DNA of 64,000 nucleotides from NCBI GenBank assembly GCA_964019055.1, contig OZ025206.1, positions 13,861,291 through 13,925,290 of the forward strand, in the 5' to 3' direction. Origin of the DNA: Anthopleura xanthogrammica (lineage: Eukaryota; Cnidaria; Anthozoa; Actiniaria; Actiniidae). A model generated the notes under the pieces. That model saw nothing but the letters and a program-made list of their open reading frames with translations, had not been told where the DNA came from and did no database searches. Below, one piece after another: positions 25,568 to 39,506 of this stretch. The first letter of the stretch is position 1, and every line of letters begins with the position of its first letter. Made by a program: the position numbers and the translations under genes.

Positions 25568-25725
25568 CAACTTGCAACAGTTTTGTTTTCTCGATACGAG
25601 TTACAACGGAGCTTGCGCGTGTATCAGTCTCTTGCAAATCCTGCGACAATTTTGTTTGCGAGAAAAGTTGCAAGAGAAATCGTAGCGAACTTGTGCGTGA
25701 CTGTATCAATCTCTGGTAGCCTTCA
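25568..25725. repeat. Two ~80-bp direct repeats
   Basis: TTTTGTTT...CGA, GTTRCAA, GYTTGYGCGTG and TATCARTCTCT occur in the same order in two neighbouring units; the ORFs at 25523-25799 run through them. Confidence 0.5.
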
Positions 25726-25799
25726 ACAATTAGCGTGTAACCGCCTTTAGTAACAAGTGATGAAACTAAGCTTAAACCAACCAACCAACGTCGGTCCAA

Positions 25800-28200
25800 G
25801 TTTGTCCTTCATTAAGGACAGACACTGTAGGATCGATTCCTTATAATTTTCAAGTTAGCAACAAGAAATTACTCTTTGGGATGGAAAGTGTATGGAAGTG
25901 GTTGTCCTTACCAATAAGCTTATACACTGATGGAACAAACATTATCTTAGACTCGAGTTCTCTCTTAACTTCTTAACCCCTACTGTAATCCAGGCTACCT
26001 GCAAATGTGCGGGTGAAATAAACTATAATTATTATTATAATTAATAACGGTAGTGACTGAATTAACTACAAATAAATGAATGAAACGACTGAAACTACGA
26101 AAATAGAGCACAGTATAGACTTTTTCGACAACCTTTTTTGAAATAGGTGTATATGTCTAGAATAGAGGAGTGAAATGAGGAAAATGTTTTCTTATTATAT
26201 TAACTTTTCAGTTTTGATACGAAAAGAAAAAAAAAATTGAAAATAGATAAAAAGCCAATTAAAATTTTGGTGATTTGGCGAGGGTTTTGGAACCCGGTAA
26301 ATTTTCGACTTGAAAAACTCCTTGGAGGAAATCAGGAAGGAAGGAAAGATAAAACTAGTGTATTTGAAAAAAAACTTCTTAATAACCAGGCGAATAAGAG
26401 ATATAAAGACTAGTACCAAGAAACGCATTACAGATTCTTTGCCTACAGTTGCCTTTTCGAAGAAATGACTCGGAAGCGCGAGTGCGCACTTTTGGTAGTT
26501 ATAAAGTTCCCGCCAAATACACAGGAAGCCCAAAGAGAGTCACATCGAATGGACATGGAATGATTATGCAAATGTCTTTTCTATTATCCCGATATAAGAC
26601 AAAACATTTCGACTTTTCTAGTCTAACATAATAAAATATAACACACATAATACTGTATAATGTATACTAAATATAACAATACTTAAAATAGAATCTTGCA
26701 GTGAATCATAGTCGGGATGGGCGGCTGTCTTATTATTGCATTTATCCAGCATAGCATGAACAACTTGCTAAAACTAAACAACTATTGTTAGAACAGCTGT
26801 ATCGTGCTAATCATAGCACCACACCATGAATATTCAGATTTGAACTTTATTCCGAGGCAATGAAGCTTGAAAAAAGAACAACACGAAGATCAATGAATAG
26901 AAAAATGTTTAGCTAAATTTTATCATCTGTTTCATCATTTCAAACTGATTTGATTGGCTCGTCCACTTTCCGCATAGTACAAGATAATAGAGACCTGTAT
27001 AGGTTCAAAATGGTAACAGATGAGTTTTGAGATCCTGAACTCCATGACGCTTTCCACTGCTGAATGATCACATATCTATTAGTAATCAATTATTCAAGTT
27101 TCATTGTATCTGAATTGCCGACATAGATGATTCAGAGGGCTCCTACGTGTTTGATGATCTGACCCAAGTATTGTTAACACGTACACCATGTGGACTGTGA
27201 GAGCCCCCTGCGACTTTGTTATTGATAATACATCTAAATATAAACGATTCGGCTTTAGCCCATCCTATTCATTCATAAACTATTTTGACCGCCTATTCTT
27301 ATTATTATCAACATCAACAGCCCAGTTTTGTAATTTAATTTTTGAATTGTATAAGTTCAGCTGCATAAGAATTCATCTTTGAAATAGTGTTGTTGTTTTA
27401 GAGACACTGCTACTTCTTCCCTTATAGCAACAGCGATCGAATCAGTACGAGACTAGCTTTGGCCGGTTGCTTAAAAATGTCAAGGGCATGGTGATATTTG
27501 ACTTTTGACTCCTGGTTTGTTTCATGCATGCCTTTTTGTTTAATTTTCAGTTGTCCAAACTTAGCACGTTTATTATTTGTTTTCCACATAGCCTCCCTCT
27601 ATTAACTATTTTCTAAAGATAGTTGAACTGGAATCATGTCAGAGGACATGGTTGAAACCTGCACCTTTTATAATCAATACCGAGTAAAATTAATGGTTGT
27701 CATATTCACCACAGGTTCCGTTGAACACAGTTTAATAAAGTTTTAGCCTTGTAGGGTTAAAGCAAGTATGATGCCATTCATTCAATCATTTTGTCAAAAC
27801 CTCATGGTAAAAATATAGTTTTAATCAGTGAATAAGAAACAACCTTAATATACAAAAGAAAGTATGAACAATTTTACTGAGTAATTTTTAAAGATTTATC
27901 GAAATTTAAACCTCGTGATATTTAATGTATAATATATAACTGCAACATGCATTTAAAAAGAAACACTGATTCTAAAAACTTCTTCGTGATGCAATACATT
28001 TTCTGTGGCACTCGGCGAAATCCAATCACTCTAATAATCAGTATTTTACTGATAAATGCAAACATAGGGAACATCTAAATAAAGGGAATAATGTTTCATT
28101 TATGATGGTTTTGTGATCAGTTACCGCAAAAGGCAAAACATTATGGGGAATCTATATGGCACGCATAGGTTTAATAGCCAATGTGCATGAGCTCGAAATT
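25800..28200. other. No gene recognised
   Basis: No supported exon, RNA gene or clear element was found. The 112-codon minus-strand ORF at 26195-26533 has no identifiable domain. Confidence 0.4.
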
Positions 28201-28217
28201 ATAGCACAAAGCGTGTT

Positions 28218-28389
28218 GGGAAAGTGAGTTCTTACGCTTTTTTGGCTCCTCTAAAAATTCATCTGACAATTTTTCCTCCGACATTTTCTATGGAAATAAA
28301 ATGATTTCAGCAGACGAAAATAACAGATTAATTTTTTTCTGGTAGTTCCTTTGATTTGCCTGTTGCATTTTTAAAGAACTCACTTTCCC
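28218..28389. repeat. Short inverted repeat pair, 16-bp perfect arms
   Basis: GGGAAAGTGAGTTCTT at 28218-28233 and its exact complement at 28374-28389 enclose about 140 bp; probably a small MITE. Confidence 0.6.
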
Positions 28390-28706
28390 AGAGCTGAGAG
28401 CTTTGTGAACTTTGATGCACATTGCCTATTTGCCTTTGTTTATTACTAATTTTATCAGTGTATATATTAGGTTTTATTAGTTTTGATCCTCTTGAACACT
28501 TTGTATGACAATCATAAAGACCATTTCATCCTATTCGATCATTTTTTTAATGTATCTTAATTAGCTTTTTTTGTATCTCCGACAGAAGTAGCCGAAGTCA
28601 CTTCGTCATCAACCTGCTTAACAAACGACATACTAGTTAAACGCTTCCGATAAATCAATAGTGCACTAGTCAAATATCGCTTAATTTTTCAGTCATTCTG
28701 TTCTTA

Positions 28707-29120
28707 CACATATTGCCCATAATACATTGTCGACGGTTTGCGGGTAACCAGGGCAAAAACCGCATATATATTATGCTGAAGGCTGGTAAGAAGATATTTA
28801 AATGCATCTCACGATAATTAAAGATGTATAGAAAACAGCTAGAAACAAAAATATAGAAGACTTTTACACAAATATATTCATGAAGCAAATTTTAGTAAGC
28901 GTGTCTTCACAAGTTAATACATTTTCTGTGACACTAAACTTCTTGATTTATTTTCTGAATGTGGGGAAATAATTAACTCAGAATGAATTAACCACTCATG
29001 ATAATCAACATTTCACAGATAAAAGCAGGTATACTAGTGTACACTCGATCGAAGAACATTTAATTTGATGATGCTTTTTGACCGATTATCCCAAAACCGC
29101 AACGTATTATGGGCAATGTG
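28707..29120. repeat. Degraded inverted-repeat element
   Basis: CACATATTGCCCATAATACA near 28707 is mirrored by GTATTATGGGCAATGTG ending at 29120. A related right end (CATTATGGGGAAT) lies near 28139, and AATACATTTTCTGTG recurs at 27994 and 28917, so diverged family members flank it. Confidence 0.5.
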
Positions 29121-29180
29121 AAAGTAAGGAGTTTAATTTTTGTTGGTTAAGGTTATAGACCAGTAGTTAGTAGTTAGAGG

Positions 29181-29184
<4 letters not shown>

Positions 29185-29258
<74 letters not shown>
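29185..29258. repeat. GA microsatellite, ~74 bp
   Basis: Pure GA dinucleotide array. Confidence 0.97.
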
Positions 29259-29259
<1 letters not shown>

Positions 29260-29260
<1 letters not shown>

Positions 29261-31380
29261 GACCCTTATGTAGCGTAGCAACTGGGGGATCTTCCTCCTA
29301 CGCATTTTACTTCCACCTGTTTTTTTTTGTTTTTTTTCTATATTTTTTTATTTTTTGCTCAAAATTTACTCGGCTCCAAATTCGTCCCCTCTGTCTGTAT
29401 CAACCCCATAATGTTTCGTTTTCATTGCTATCATACAACTCCCTTTAAAACAATCCTGGCGTGATCCGCCCCTGAGTCTTTTACTATGCATATATGTACT
29501 AAGGTCATCTGCGTAATTTCATTTCTGTCACTAATTTCCTCGGATTTCTGATAAACCGGCTACTCTATTAGGCGTATCAGCTATTCTTATCACTGTGTTA
29601 TAGATACTTTGCGACTTATGGAGATAGTTAAAGAAAATTCCATTTAGGGCTTAGCAGCTAGTACTAAAATAGAGATTGTACTACTCTTCTTTCTAATGTA
29701 CCAATACAGAGTGTTAACTGTCAGTGTCATTGATTGACCCAAATTATGAAATAAGAAGGCTGTCTTACCAAGAAACTATCGTCAATCATAACTATATTTT
29801 TCTCGTCTAGAACACCAACGACATGGAATTCGCTCTTCTGGTCTTAACGAAAACTTACTGTAGCTTTATCACTGACGCAGTTCAACAGTTGTTACTTTGG
29901 TAACAATTTTGTTAGGGTCAGAGTTAGAGTTAGCACGCTGTTTTACCGACTTACTTTTACAATTCATTCTGAACTGATATCTGCCATTTCAAGCGAATCA
30001 AATTCTTTAGAGGAAAAGAACACTAACCTTGGCGCAAAAGAAATAAGTAAATTCATAATAATGAACTGACCTTAGTTTAGAAGCCAGGATGGCGTTCGAC
30101 GCAGAGCTAGAATTCTTGTGCTGTACTATCAACTGCTTCAAGTAAAAAGACGACGAGATCGCCTGAGGGAATATTAGGTCATCACGTCCGATATGGCTAG
30201 ATCGTATTTGGAATTATTTATCTACTACGGATTGAGGATACAAGGTTATAGCTCAAGTACCTTATAAAATGCTTGCTACAACAGCCAACATAAGGTTATA
30301 GATATGATGCTAATCTGAATATGAAGTATGAGTGGGTAATAAAACACCCGTTTGGGAATGAATTTTTGTAATGAGTGATACAAAATAATAAGGGAAATCT
30401 GATTCCACACATTGGGTGTTTTTCCTTCTAGGGATTCATGACAGGGTTTATTAATAGTTACTGAGATCGATGATCTTCCTGATCAAAAGAGCTCTACACT
30501 TTGATAAGACGAGTTAAGAACTGACTAGTCGAACAGTCTTAAAGCTTTCCTTTGTACGGAAAAATCCTATCAAAATACCGAAGCTTTTTCTAGACTCATA
30601 TGTACTATCGAGACAAACAACTCGGAAAAGAGAACTTTAACCAATACACCTGTTAAGTCTTACAGTTTAAGGAAGTGGTTTTATGAAAATCATCGGCACC
30701 TTTGATCATTATTTTTAGTGTTATTCCCGCATCCTCTGATCGCTTAAACATATTCAGAATCGATTAGCTAGGGTGGAATTGCTGGCCACATTTGATCGTT
30801 TCGTGATACGAGGTACAAAGCTTGCGGCTTTCAGTTTGCTCGTATTTATAGGCATGTTTTCTTGCGATTGTGACTCGGATGGAACTAAAGTCATTTGAGA
30901 TCAAGCTAAACGTATACGCTTTCCGTTCTTATGGCATGAAATGATCCAGATACTGGAACTCGAAAGGGGAGGGGAGAGAGTAGAAAGAGAGAGTAGAAAT
31001 CCCTATTTCTCTTATCAATTATATGAAATCTATGCATTCTCCATTCCTGGGTCCGCCCTGACTCTGAATGCGAATAAAGTTACAGTACTATGATAAGATA
31101 GCAATCCATAGCTCATAGCTGAAGTACAGGTCATCAACGCTGCTCTGGGATTAAAGCTTTACCATTTCAGAACACGTGTCACTCCCTTGTTAATAAATCT
31201 AGTGTTTTCGGTAAGAATCGAGAACATACATTAATAACGATGAAAAAAAGTAGTTAGTCCCAAACGTAAAACACTTCACTCAAAGTCTGAAAGTGTCCAT
31301 TACATAGACCTTTGCTGAGATAAGGAACATGCATCGTGGTCTAGCTTTGGTACAAACCGATCTTTTGTTCGCTATGCCTT
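29260..31380. other. No gene recognised
   Basis: No exon or repeat that I can define in this stretch. Confidence 0.4.
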
Positions 31381-31439
31381 ATAGACCCCTTACAGCACGT
31401 CCTCCAAATTGAGCTTTGACGTCACGTGAAAGGGATATA
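31380..31439. mobile_element. TAGACCCCTT-family MITE, very short copy 3
   Basis: It starts TATAGACCCCTTACAGCACG, keeps the internal CCTCCAAATTGAG, and ends GACGTCACGTGAAAGGGATA, matching the ends of copies 1 and 2 with about 75 central bases deleted. Confidence 0.65.
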
Positions 31440-32790
31440 TATGGTGTTGTTTGTACTAAAGCTAGATCACAATGCATTGTGTTTTTCGAATTCAGAAAAG
31501 GCCTATGCGAAAGCTTAAAACTAGTTGAGGTCGCCTTTGCGATACTTTCTCTAATTTACCAGCTAATATTACTCGTCAAGACAGCTATTATGATACACTA
31601 CAGTTGATCGTAGTCAGTTCCTCAGAGCCATGAAGTCTGCCAAAAAAAATCTGTTTTTCATAGACTATTTGTATTGGCTGGAAATCATAAATCATGGCAA
31701 GATATTGTATCGCAAATATTGGAATTCCTGCCTTGGTTTCATTGTCTATTGACTGTCTGTGAATTAAGCAAACATTTGACAAAAGATCTAATATATTCGT
31801 GCGAAAATTGACTCTTGAAGTAAGCCAAGGTCGAAGTGCCTCAATCGAACAAAAGAGAACAGCACTCGAAATCATAAGCAGTTGTAAAATGCCAAGAGTC
31901 TTTGAACAATTTTCTCCAAAAGAATTTTTAAAGTTGATAATTCCTTTAGGTGAATTTTTGATTTAAAAAGCAAACAAAAATTCGTAGAAAACCACTGATT
32001 GAAACAGTCTAGAAAATATTCCAAAACTGAAAAAAAAAATTCTTTAAATTAAAATGGTGTTACCAATACGAAAAACGATGCATGTATCCTACCTCGATGG
32101 CAACCATAGCAACACCATGTCATGATCCCCCCCCCCCCCCCCCAAAAAAAAAGACAGTGCGAAGCCCGAAACTTTTCATCGCAGCATTTTGGACATTGCG
32201 CGCCTCATAGCAATTGTTGCAGTGTGTATCCATGGTGATGATGCTGCAGTTTTTCACTGCAACAAAATCTAATTCGCATTGACAGGCGAGAAAACATACA
32301 TTGCAACATTTATCGCCGTCTCATTTCTTTTTAGTATATCTTTCTATTTCATGAAATTTTGACGCTCAGAAAAAAGATACAAAGAAATATTTCCAGTTGT
32401 CAAAAAAAATTAAGTAAACACTGCCCAAAGAATCAAAGAAATTTTCTAGTTGACACGAAAATTCAGTGTATTTTAGAGCAGTAAAGAATCGAGGAAGAAG
32501 AAAACTGATAACAAAAGCAAAGGAAGATAATGTCAGTTTTTCGACGAAATTAATCCCGCGAATTGCATAGTAACCTAATTCCTTTAAATCTTGCACTAAA
32601 AGCTTTTGCTAGTCCATCGTCTTTAATACAACCGGCACAGCTGAAAATAGCTGGTTTACTTAGTCACTATAAAGTTATCTTCGAAGAATCGATTCATTAT
32701 GTAGGAGTAAGCATTAATGATAGTATTACGATGGTAAGCAAATACGATTGAGATTAAAGAATTCCAGTGGAATAAATGAAGTTTAAATTG
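31440..32790. other. No gene recognised; one C homopolymer
   Basis: A 17-base C run followed by an A run occurs near 32128-32152. The minus-strand ORF 31588-31875 (95 codons) has ordinary amino-acid composition but no recognisable domain; a real exon cannot be excluded. Confidence 0.35.
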
Positions 32791-32794
32791 GATT

Positions 32795-33095
32795 ATAAAA
32801 CTGAAGGGAAAAACGGAAGCGAAAGCGAAAAATAACAATTAAAAATATAGGAAGCAAGGATGTGAGGAAAAAGAAGATAAAATGAATGAAAAAAGAAGGA
32901 AGTAAAAAGAAAATAATAACAGGAAAAAATGGAAGGAAAGTGAAAGGACAAGAAAAGAGGAAAAAAAAGAAGTGGAAAAACAGAAAAGATTAGCTAAAAA
33001 AAACAACGAAATCTTAAGGACAGAAATGAAATGAAAGGAAATGAAAGGAAAAAGAAAGAAAGAAAAAGGAAAGAAAATATAATAGGAATCAATGA
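32795..33095. repeat. ~300-bp purine-rich (A/G) strand-biased tract
   Basis: The plus strand is almost all A and G with short GAAAGGAAA-type units. The Phe/Ser-rich minus ORF 32839-33198 is its translation. Confidence 0.8.
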
Positions 33096-33099
33096 AAAA

Positions 33100-36000
33100 G
33101 GAGACAGTTGCTGTTTGAAATTTCACACCCTTCCTTTTTCTCGATAAATTAAGATTTATAACCAGAAAAACTGACATCAAAAATGATCTACCTACCAAGT
33201 AGATCCCCGCTTGTTCGTATCGTTTACTCGTGGCATAACAAACTGTATCATTCCCTTTACCAAGAACACATATCCTTCTGCAAGTCTAGCCAAAACTTAA
33301 GCCTTTTAAACTCAAACAAATGCTTAATAGATATCAGGAAACTGGGCTGCAATCTACGAAGACGAATGGTCTCTGCATTAGACAATTCTTCGCTGTGATT
33401 GGCTGGAAGCCGGTGTTGGACTCGGTCACTTTTGTTTTTCGCTTTTTAGCTTTTACAGGTTGTCAATAGTGATAGGTATTGTCTAGAGAGGTTTTTGAAA
33501 TGATTTTCTACTTGATATGAGCACACTTGAAGAAATGAGAAGTTGAGACAACAAACAAAAGATTGATTTTCTAGCGACAAGTAATGAATCGATTACGTCA
33601 TGATAACGTCACAAGGAAAAAGACCAAACGAGATGTGACAGCCATTACTGACAATCTTTCGAAGTCTTGGAGATCATAAAAAGAGCAGACATCTTAAGCC
33701 ACTTTAAATTCCAAAGAAATATTGGAATACTTGTCATTCGTACGCGTAGTCAGAGACTATTAATCATTTTTGAACATCGAAAACTTTCCTTCCTCTGTCT
33801 GAAACCGAGATCGTTTGAGATTTTTTTAATTTTTTCTCCTACGCGCGCAACTTCAACATACTTTACGCTATTCTGAAGTCAAAATACTGTGTATTTTTCT
33901 ATTTCATAAAAGAAAGCAGAAAATCATTATGAATACATACCATACATCATTCCAGCTTCACTCTCAGTTCCATTGAAGTGCCAAGTCTTTTCAGCAATAA
34001 TAATTTGTAGCACTTCCGTTCTCTTTCGTCTAAAGACAAAACAAACATTTTAGTGCAGATTTTGTATTCAGATCTAATGAAGAGCTATAGAACAAGGGTC
34101 TTAACAAACAGGGCTTCAAAAAGGTGGCCCTCAAGCAATTAAATGTATAATTTAGGTGTTTTTTCTTTCTTTTATCCCACAGGCAATGCACTCTACTAGC
34201 ATTAGAGTTCTTCCTCTTTGTAGCACGAGTGGCACGAATAGCGAAATTCGACACGAGCTGTACTACGAAAATGAAAGCTTTGGAACCGAAAGCTCTAAAA
34301 GTTAGATATAAGGAATATCGAGTGCGTAATCCCCATAGTTTCCTTCCACAAATGATTAAAATTAAAAATGTTTTTAAATCTATTTTGATCGCATAAACCT
34401 AGTTTCTCAGTGAACAATTTAAAACTAACTCGAGGCAATGAAAAGAGAGAGTGATTTTCAATTGAACTGGCTGAGGGTTTCTAATTTTTTTCTCACGAAG
34501 TTTTGGACGAACCTGAAAAAAAATTTCTTCGAAAACCGCTTGATCCCAATAAACTGAGCACAATTTCGTTGGACAAGACGTAAGACCAAAAAACTTCTCA
34601 TTTTCAATTTCTATTATTGGTTTTATATTACTTGGAGTGCTGACACAGTGTTTTCCTTCTCGATCCTTCTTCCACCTGACTGACTAGCTATATTTAGGTG
34701 CAATACACCTTAAATTCTACAGCAACAGAGGAAATAATTTCAACTGGATTTATCATGATCTCGCATGAGATAATCATAATCTATAGTGTTTTATAGATCC
34801 ACTAGAGTCTTAATTAGGAAGTCCTATAATTTCCATATTTTCCAGCCAAAATTAAGGAACTTATATAATTATAAACACGGTATATTTCACAACATACCAT
34901 ATATTTTCTCAAGCACGAAATCCGCTGTTGTATCTATATTTGACTATATTTTCTAAGTGGCGTCGATGTTGACGCACATATAATTTTGCCAAAAATAAAA
35001 AAATGAATGAATGAATCAATGATAAATAGGAAAGGAATGAATTAAAAGAGACGAAATGTCGGCGAAGATCGTGAAAGCTCTGAAAAGCGTATTGACCACC
35101 AACAGATGATGATTATAGAATCAAGACAAACGTTTTTCTAAACAATACATTTTGGCATTTTTCATACACCACTTGAGAAAAAAATGTTTTTCTTTCTACT
35201 CAATCGAGTGAAAGAAAATTCATGAAGTCAATATAAAGTGATCAAACACTGGTATTTTGAAAATATATAAATGAAAAGAAAACAAGTCGAAGGTTAAACT
35301 TCAAATGAGTTATTATTGTAGTTATTTATCGATATTTATGCTCTGCAAGCCAAGTCCCATGTTGATTTACTCAAAGAATAGGTGTCGAGCATGCATAACT
35401 ATCATTTCCGCAAGGAACTCTACTTCATTTCAAATACCATCAACTCCATTCAAGGAATAAATTAAACAGAGTAATTTTGCAACAGAAAAATCGCAAAAAA
35501 AGAAGTAGAATCCAGTAGAATTGAATAAATATTTAAACGAAATAAGATGTGGCAATTCAAACATTCTATTTCAAGCAAAAATTCGAAGGAATATTACTAG
35601 TCTCACTAGACTATTGATTTTTGAGGCAATGCATTTTAAATTGTATTATTATATCATAAGAGCGTTTTCAACTTTATATTGTTTTACCTGATTGACTACA
35701 ATGTTGCAAAACTAGTGAACGGAAATAAATTCTCTATTATCACGCATTTGGAGCAAGACATCCCAAATTCAATTAACAATTCAGTATTGACTGACTCCAG
35801 TATTTACAGGCGGAGTTTGATCTGGAGCCCAAATAACGACAATTTGTCTACATACATAATCTTAGATTAATAAAGCATATATTCACGGTACCAGTGTTTT
35901 CCTCTTCGATAACTAATTGAAGATTTCATATTCAAAGCAAAGTATTAGTAAAACTATTTTAAGAACAACGACATGCCAGCTGTCAATAAACCGTGAAGAT

Positions 36001-37560
36001 TGTCATCCACAGCAATATAAACGAATGTATACACACTTTAGACTTAATTTTTTCAAGTTTAACTACTTCAGGAATAAATATTTGATAAGTATTGGCCATA
36101 CAGTTTGTAAGAAAACAATTCAACACTAATTATTTGTAGTTTAGAAGAGATAAATATAGTTATTGGCCATAATAATTAAACAAGTTAGTACACTGTTGGA
36201 ATACAAACCAAACTCAGCCAAATATGTCTCAATTCTTTACCTTTCCTTATGGTGAACGTTCTGCTTATTCTTTACACAATAATATCATGTGATATAGCCA
36301 AATGTATGCTGCAGTCAGTGGCACTGTTTTAGCAAAAGCCTCTTGTCTTCAAAAGCGAAGCTGTAACTATTTCTTTCAACCGGTGAAGAAGATGTAAATC
36401 ATGCTAAACACATGTGACGGGGCCGACAACATGGGGACTGGGCACTAATCGTTGCCCACCCAATGGACCAAATCGGATAAGTTCTTTTAAGACCTGGTTG
36501 AAAGACTTAAAAGTTTTCACTTAACGTTTCTTTACGTTAAGCCGTAAGTTTTTCCGCGAATTAAGGATATATCACAATCCTTATGCAGATTTTCTTGAGC
36601 CGTTGTAAGATTAGTATCCCAACATCAATTAACCCGTTTTGCCGTCCGTTAGTCCTCGTACGCGCATGGCCAAACTTTGCGAATTTTCATCCAATCGCTG
36701 ATGGTCCTGATGTGATTTGCCGGTACGTATGTCAAAAAGGCGTCTTCCGACTGTCTCCCTGAATGGATATCAATGCGAATATCCCCAAACATTCTCACTA
36801 CAATTATATATGGCATATAAAATACGGGGGGTGGTTGGTGGCTGACCGATAGACCAGACATAAGGGTTGGAATTTGTCAGTTTCGTTTAGTGACCAACCA
36901 CAGATTAGCGTATTTAGATGTACTCACTAATTAAAAATTTCCACTGCCTCCATAAAATTCAACATGTGAGTAAAAACTGAGTTGTGTGTTGTAGTTGTTG
37001 AGTGGTAGTTTATAAGAATTTGTACGTATGAAAACTGTGTTGAATGACAAACGCTAAATCTCCAACACATTTTCCTATATAAATCCTTATAAAATATTCG
37101 ATCTGACATAAATTTAACATGATTCATGTGCAGGTGCAGTCAATCAAGTCTACTTCAGCAACTAGCTCCATTCAGTCTTATCAGGACAAGCTGACAATAA
37201 CAGAGAGCATCTGTCAAGAAGACTAAATCACTCCGGTTCTGATCGAATTCTCTTAATTTATAGTTGATTGGATTAGAAGAAATTTCGGGTTGTTCTTAAG
37301 AGACAATTTGGTATAGCGAATTAAAAATACCCGACGGTATAATCAAAATTGACGTTTGAGATTTCAGATCCAATTTAGTTTTATTTTTAGTGTTCTTTAT
37401 GAAAAAGTACTTTCAAGTGGAACGTTGATTGGTTCAGCGATAACACTCGGATTAGGAACTGCCAAAACAGAAGAAATTTAGACCGACCTCTTGAGTGACT
37501 GAATGCCTCTAAGACTGCTACTGACACATGAATCTTTAGTAAAAAAATATGATATTTTAT
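33100..37560. other. No gene recognised
   Basis: I found no supported exon. The minus ORF 36649-36861 (70 codons) has balanced composition and is the least unlikely exon in this stretch, but it matches nothing I know. Confidence 0.35.
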
Positions 37561-37574
37561 CTTTACTCTGAAAA

Positions 37575-37940
37575 AACCTCTGGGCCGTGATGTAAGTGAG
37601 GGCACGGCTCTCTCACAGATCGAATTGGAATTCCGGCAGCGTACATGTTCGGCTTTGCGGAGGGAGGACAATCGAAGAACCCGGAGAGACCTAAAGGCTG
37701 GTCCTCACTAGTGCATAAGCACAAGCATAAGCAGTGGCATAAGCACAAGGATCAAAACGTTCCGTTCTTCTTATGCCTGTGCTTATGCTTATGACGCTGA
37801 AACATCCAGTGAGGACATACTCTCTTATGCTTATATCGCTAGTGAGAACCAGGTTTAACAAACTCTCTGCTCACCTGCAAAGACCCAGGAATCGAACCCG
37901 AGATCCAGCAGCAACCGTGGGTTTTAAAGCTCAGTGGTGG
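37575..37940 (-). mobile_element. tRNA-derived SINE copy A, interrupted by a MITE
   Basis: On the minus strand the head contains a perfect Pol III box B, GGTTCGATTCC (37888-37898). Downstream come a CCTCCCTC(C)GCA-type body and a tail with GAGAGAGCCGTGCCCTC and CCCAGAGGTT. The same order occurs in copies at 40800 and 61150. The body is split by a 161-bp MITE at 37695-37855. Confidence 0.65.
37695..37855. mobile_element. Foldback MITE inside the SINE (TAA duplication)
   Basis: The ends AGGCTGGTCCTCACTAG and CTAGTGAGAACCAGGTT are inverted repeats. TAA flanks it on both sides (37692-37694, 37856-37858). The uninterrupted SINE at 61310 reads GAGACCTAACAA across the same point, so the pre-insertion site can be inferred. 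A 3-bp TWA duplication is typical of PIF/Harbinger elements. The interior repeats CATAAGCACAAGCATAAGC on both strands. Confidence 0.75.
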
Positions 37941-38460
37941 CATGACTGATTGTATAGATTTGTTCCGGCAAAATCTCAGTTAGTCTAATCGATTAAGCAC
38001 AATTAAGCCGGTTAGTCTAGAGACTTTAGCACTCATGACTCCTGATACTCGATAACATAACCATTACTAACCGTTCCCTTTGATCAGCATGTCCACTTAC
38101 TTCAGTGATTAAAAGCCAGACAAAAACAAATCTCATTTTCCCAACATAATATTCTATTTTTAATTTGGGTTTGATATTTAATTTTGTTGTAGAGTGTAAT
38201 CATCATCGACATACGTCATCCCTGTTCAGTCACTTTAGGTAGTGATGAACCATTATATTAGAAGACCATGATCATGTGGTGGGCGTGGTTCAGGTCTTTA
38301 AACAATACCTGTATATACACTACTTCCCGATTACAGGGGTGCGTAACTGTCTCTGTTAGTCAGATTTTCTCGCTAGAGTGATTTTGCTTGGTCCGTAAAA
38401 AAAAAATATATATAGTAGTAGTAGACACTAATTCCAGTAATTGATTTTTTGTGTTTTACT

Positions 38461-38590
38461 TAGCCTGCGTAGCAGGCCCTCGCGAGGGGAGGAGTACTGG
38501 GGAGGAGAAGGGAAGGAAGGAGGGCCCTCCTTCCTTCCCTCCTCCCCAGTCCACCTCACCTCCCCTCACGAGGGTCTGCTACGCAGGCTA
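38461..38590. mobile_element. TAGCCT-ended foldback element, ~9-bp target duplication
   Basis: A 130-bp near-perfect palindrome starting TAGCCTGCGTAGCAG and ending with its complement, with a GGGGAGGAG-rich stem. It is flanked by the exact direct repeat TGTTTTACT (38452-38460 and 38591-38599). A 9-bp duplication is typical of Mutator-like elements. Confidence 0.75.
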
Positions 38591-39080
38591 TGTTTTACTT
38601 TGGCTGTTAGGCCCGGTTTAGACGTCGAATTTCACATCCATGTGCCGAATCTAATGCAAATGAAATCAAACAATAAGTTTTGCTGAGTTGACCTTCAGAA
38701 CAAACTCAAGGTTAATTAATCAGAATTGAGGATTCGACATCGTATTTTGATTAGCGTTTTCCATTATCATCTGCCAAGAGAATTTATGAAATACGAGTTC
38801 TCCCTTCTTTAAATTAATCGTAAACGCTAGTCGAACTCATGGCGGAATTATATTTCAATCAACAAGAAAAGTCTACAATGTATACTCGGAAAGTGCTCGA
38901 AAACTAATAACCAAAAATAGTGACCCATAACTCCTTTAGCGGGGAAGGCGATCAACTCAGCTAGATTAAGGGGGGACTTACCTATTTACCAGCCACGGTT
39001 GCTATGGAAAGTATTTAAATCTCTAAAAGGTTTTTCTTATATTATAACTTCATAAATAAGATCAATTTGTGAAATGGATC

Positions 39081-39338
39081 ATTTTCTGATATGTGCGATG
39101 ACGTCAACTCTCTTACACAATTTATGACGTCACTGTTCATTCAAAATTAAAAAACAAGTTGGGTTGGATTGACGTACAAATAAGCCAAATCATAGCTGAT
39201 ATAGATTGAAACATAGTTAAGCATTATTTTTTGAAAACGGTGAAAAGGCCAGGCTACCAAGCCATGTTAAACTTTTTATTAAATATGACGTCATTAATGA
39301 CGCAAGAGTGATGACGTCATCTCACATATCAAAAAATG
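39081..39338. repeat. Palindromic element carrying four TGACGTCA sites
   Basis: Arms 39081-39132 and 39285-39338 are inverted (TTGATATGTGAGATGACGTCA-like). Perfect CRE palindromes lie at 39099-39106, 39125-39132, 39286-39293 and 39312-39319. Confidence 0.65.
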
Positions 39339-39506
39339 CAGTTCAATTGCTGGCTTTCATGCGACGTCATCCAAAAAATCAATATCTAAACTTATAAATC
39401 GTACAAAGACATTTCTAAAATATGTTTTTGAAAGCAGTGATATAAGTCCGTCACAGGAAAAATGTTCGAGTCATTTTGATGTTTCGTTCCCTGGTTCTGA
39501 AGGTTG

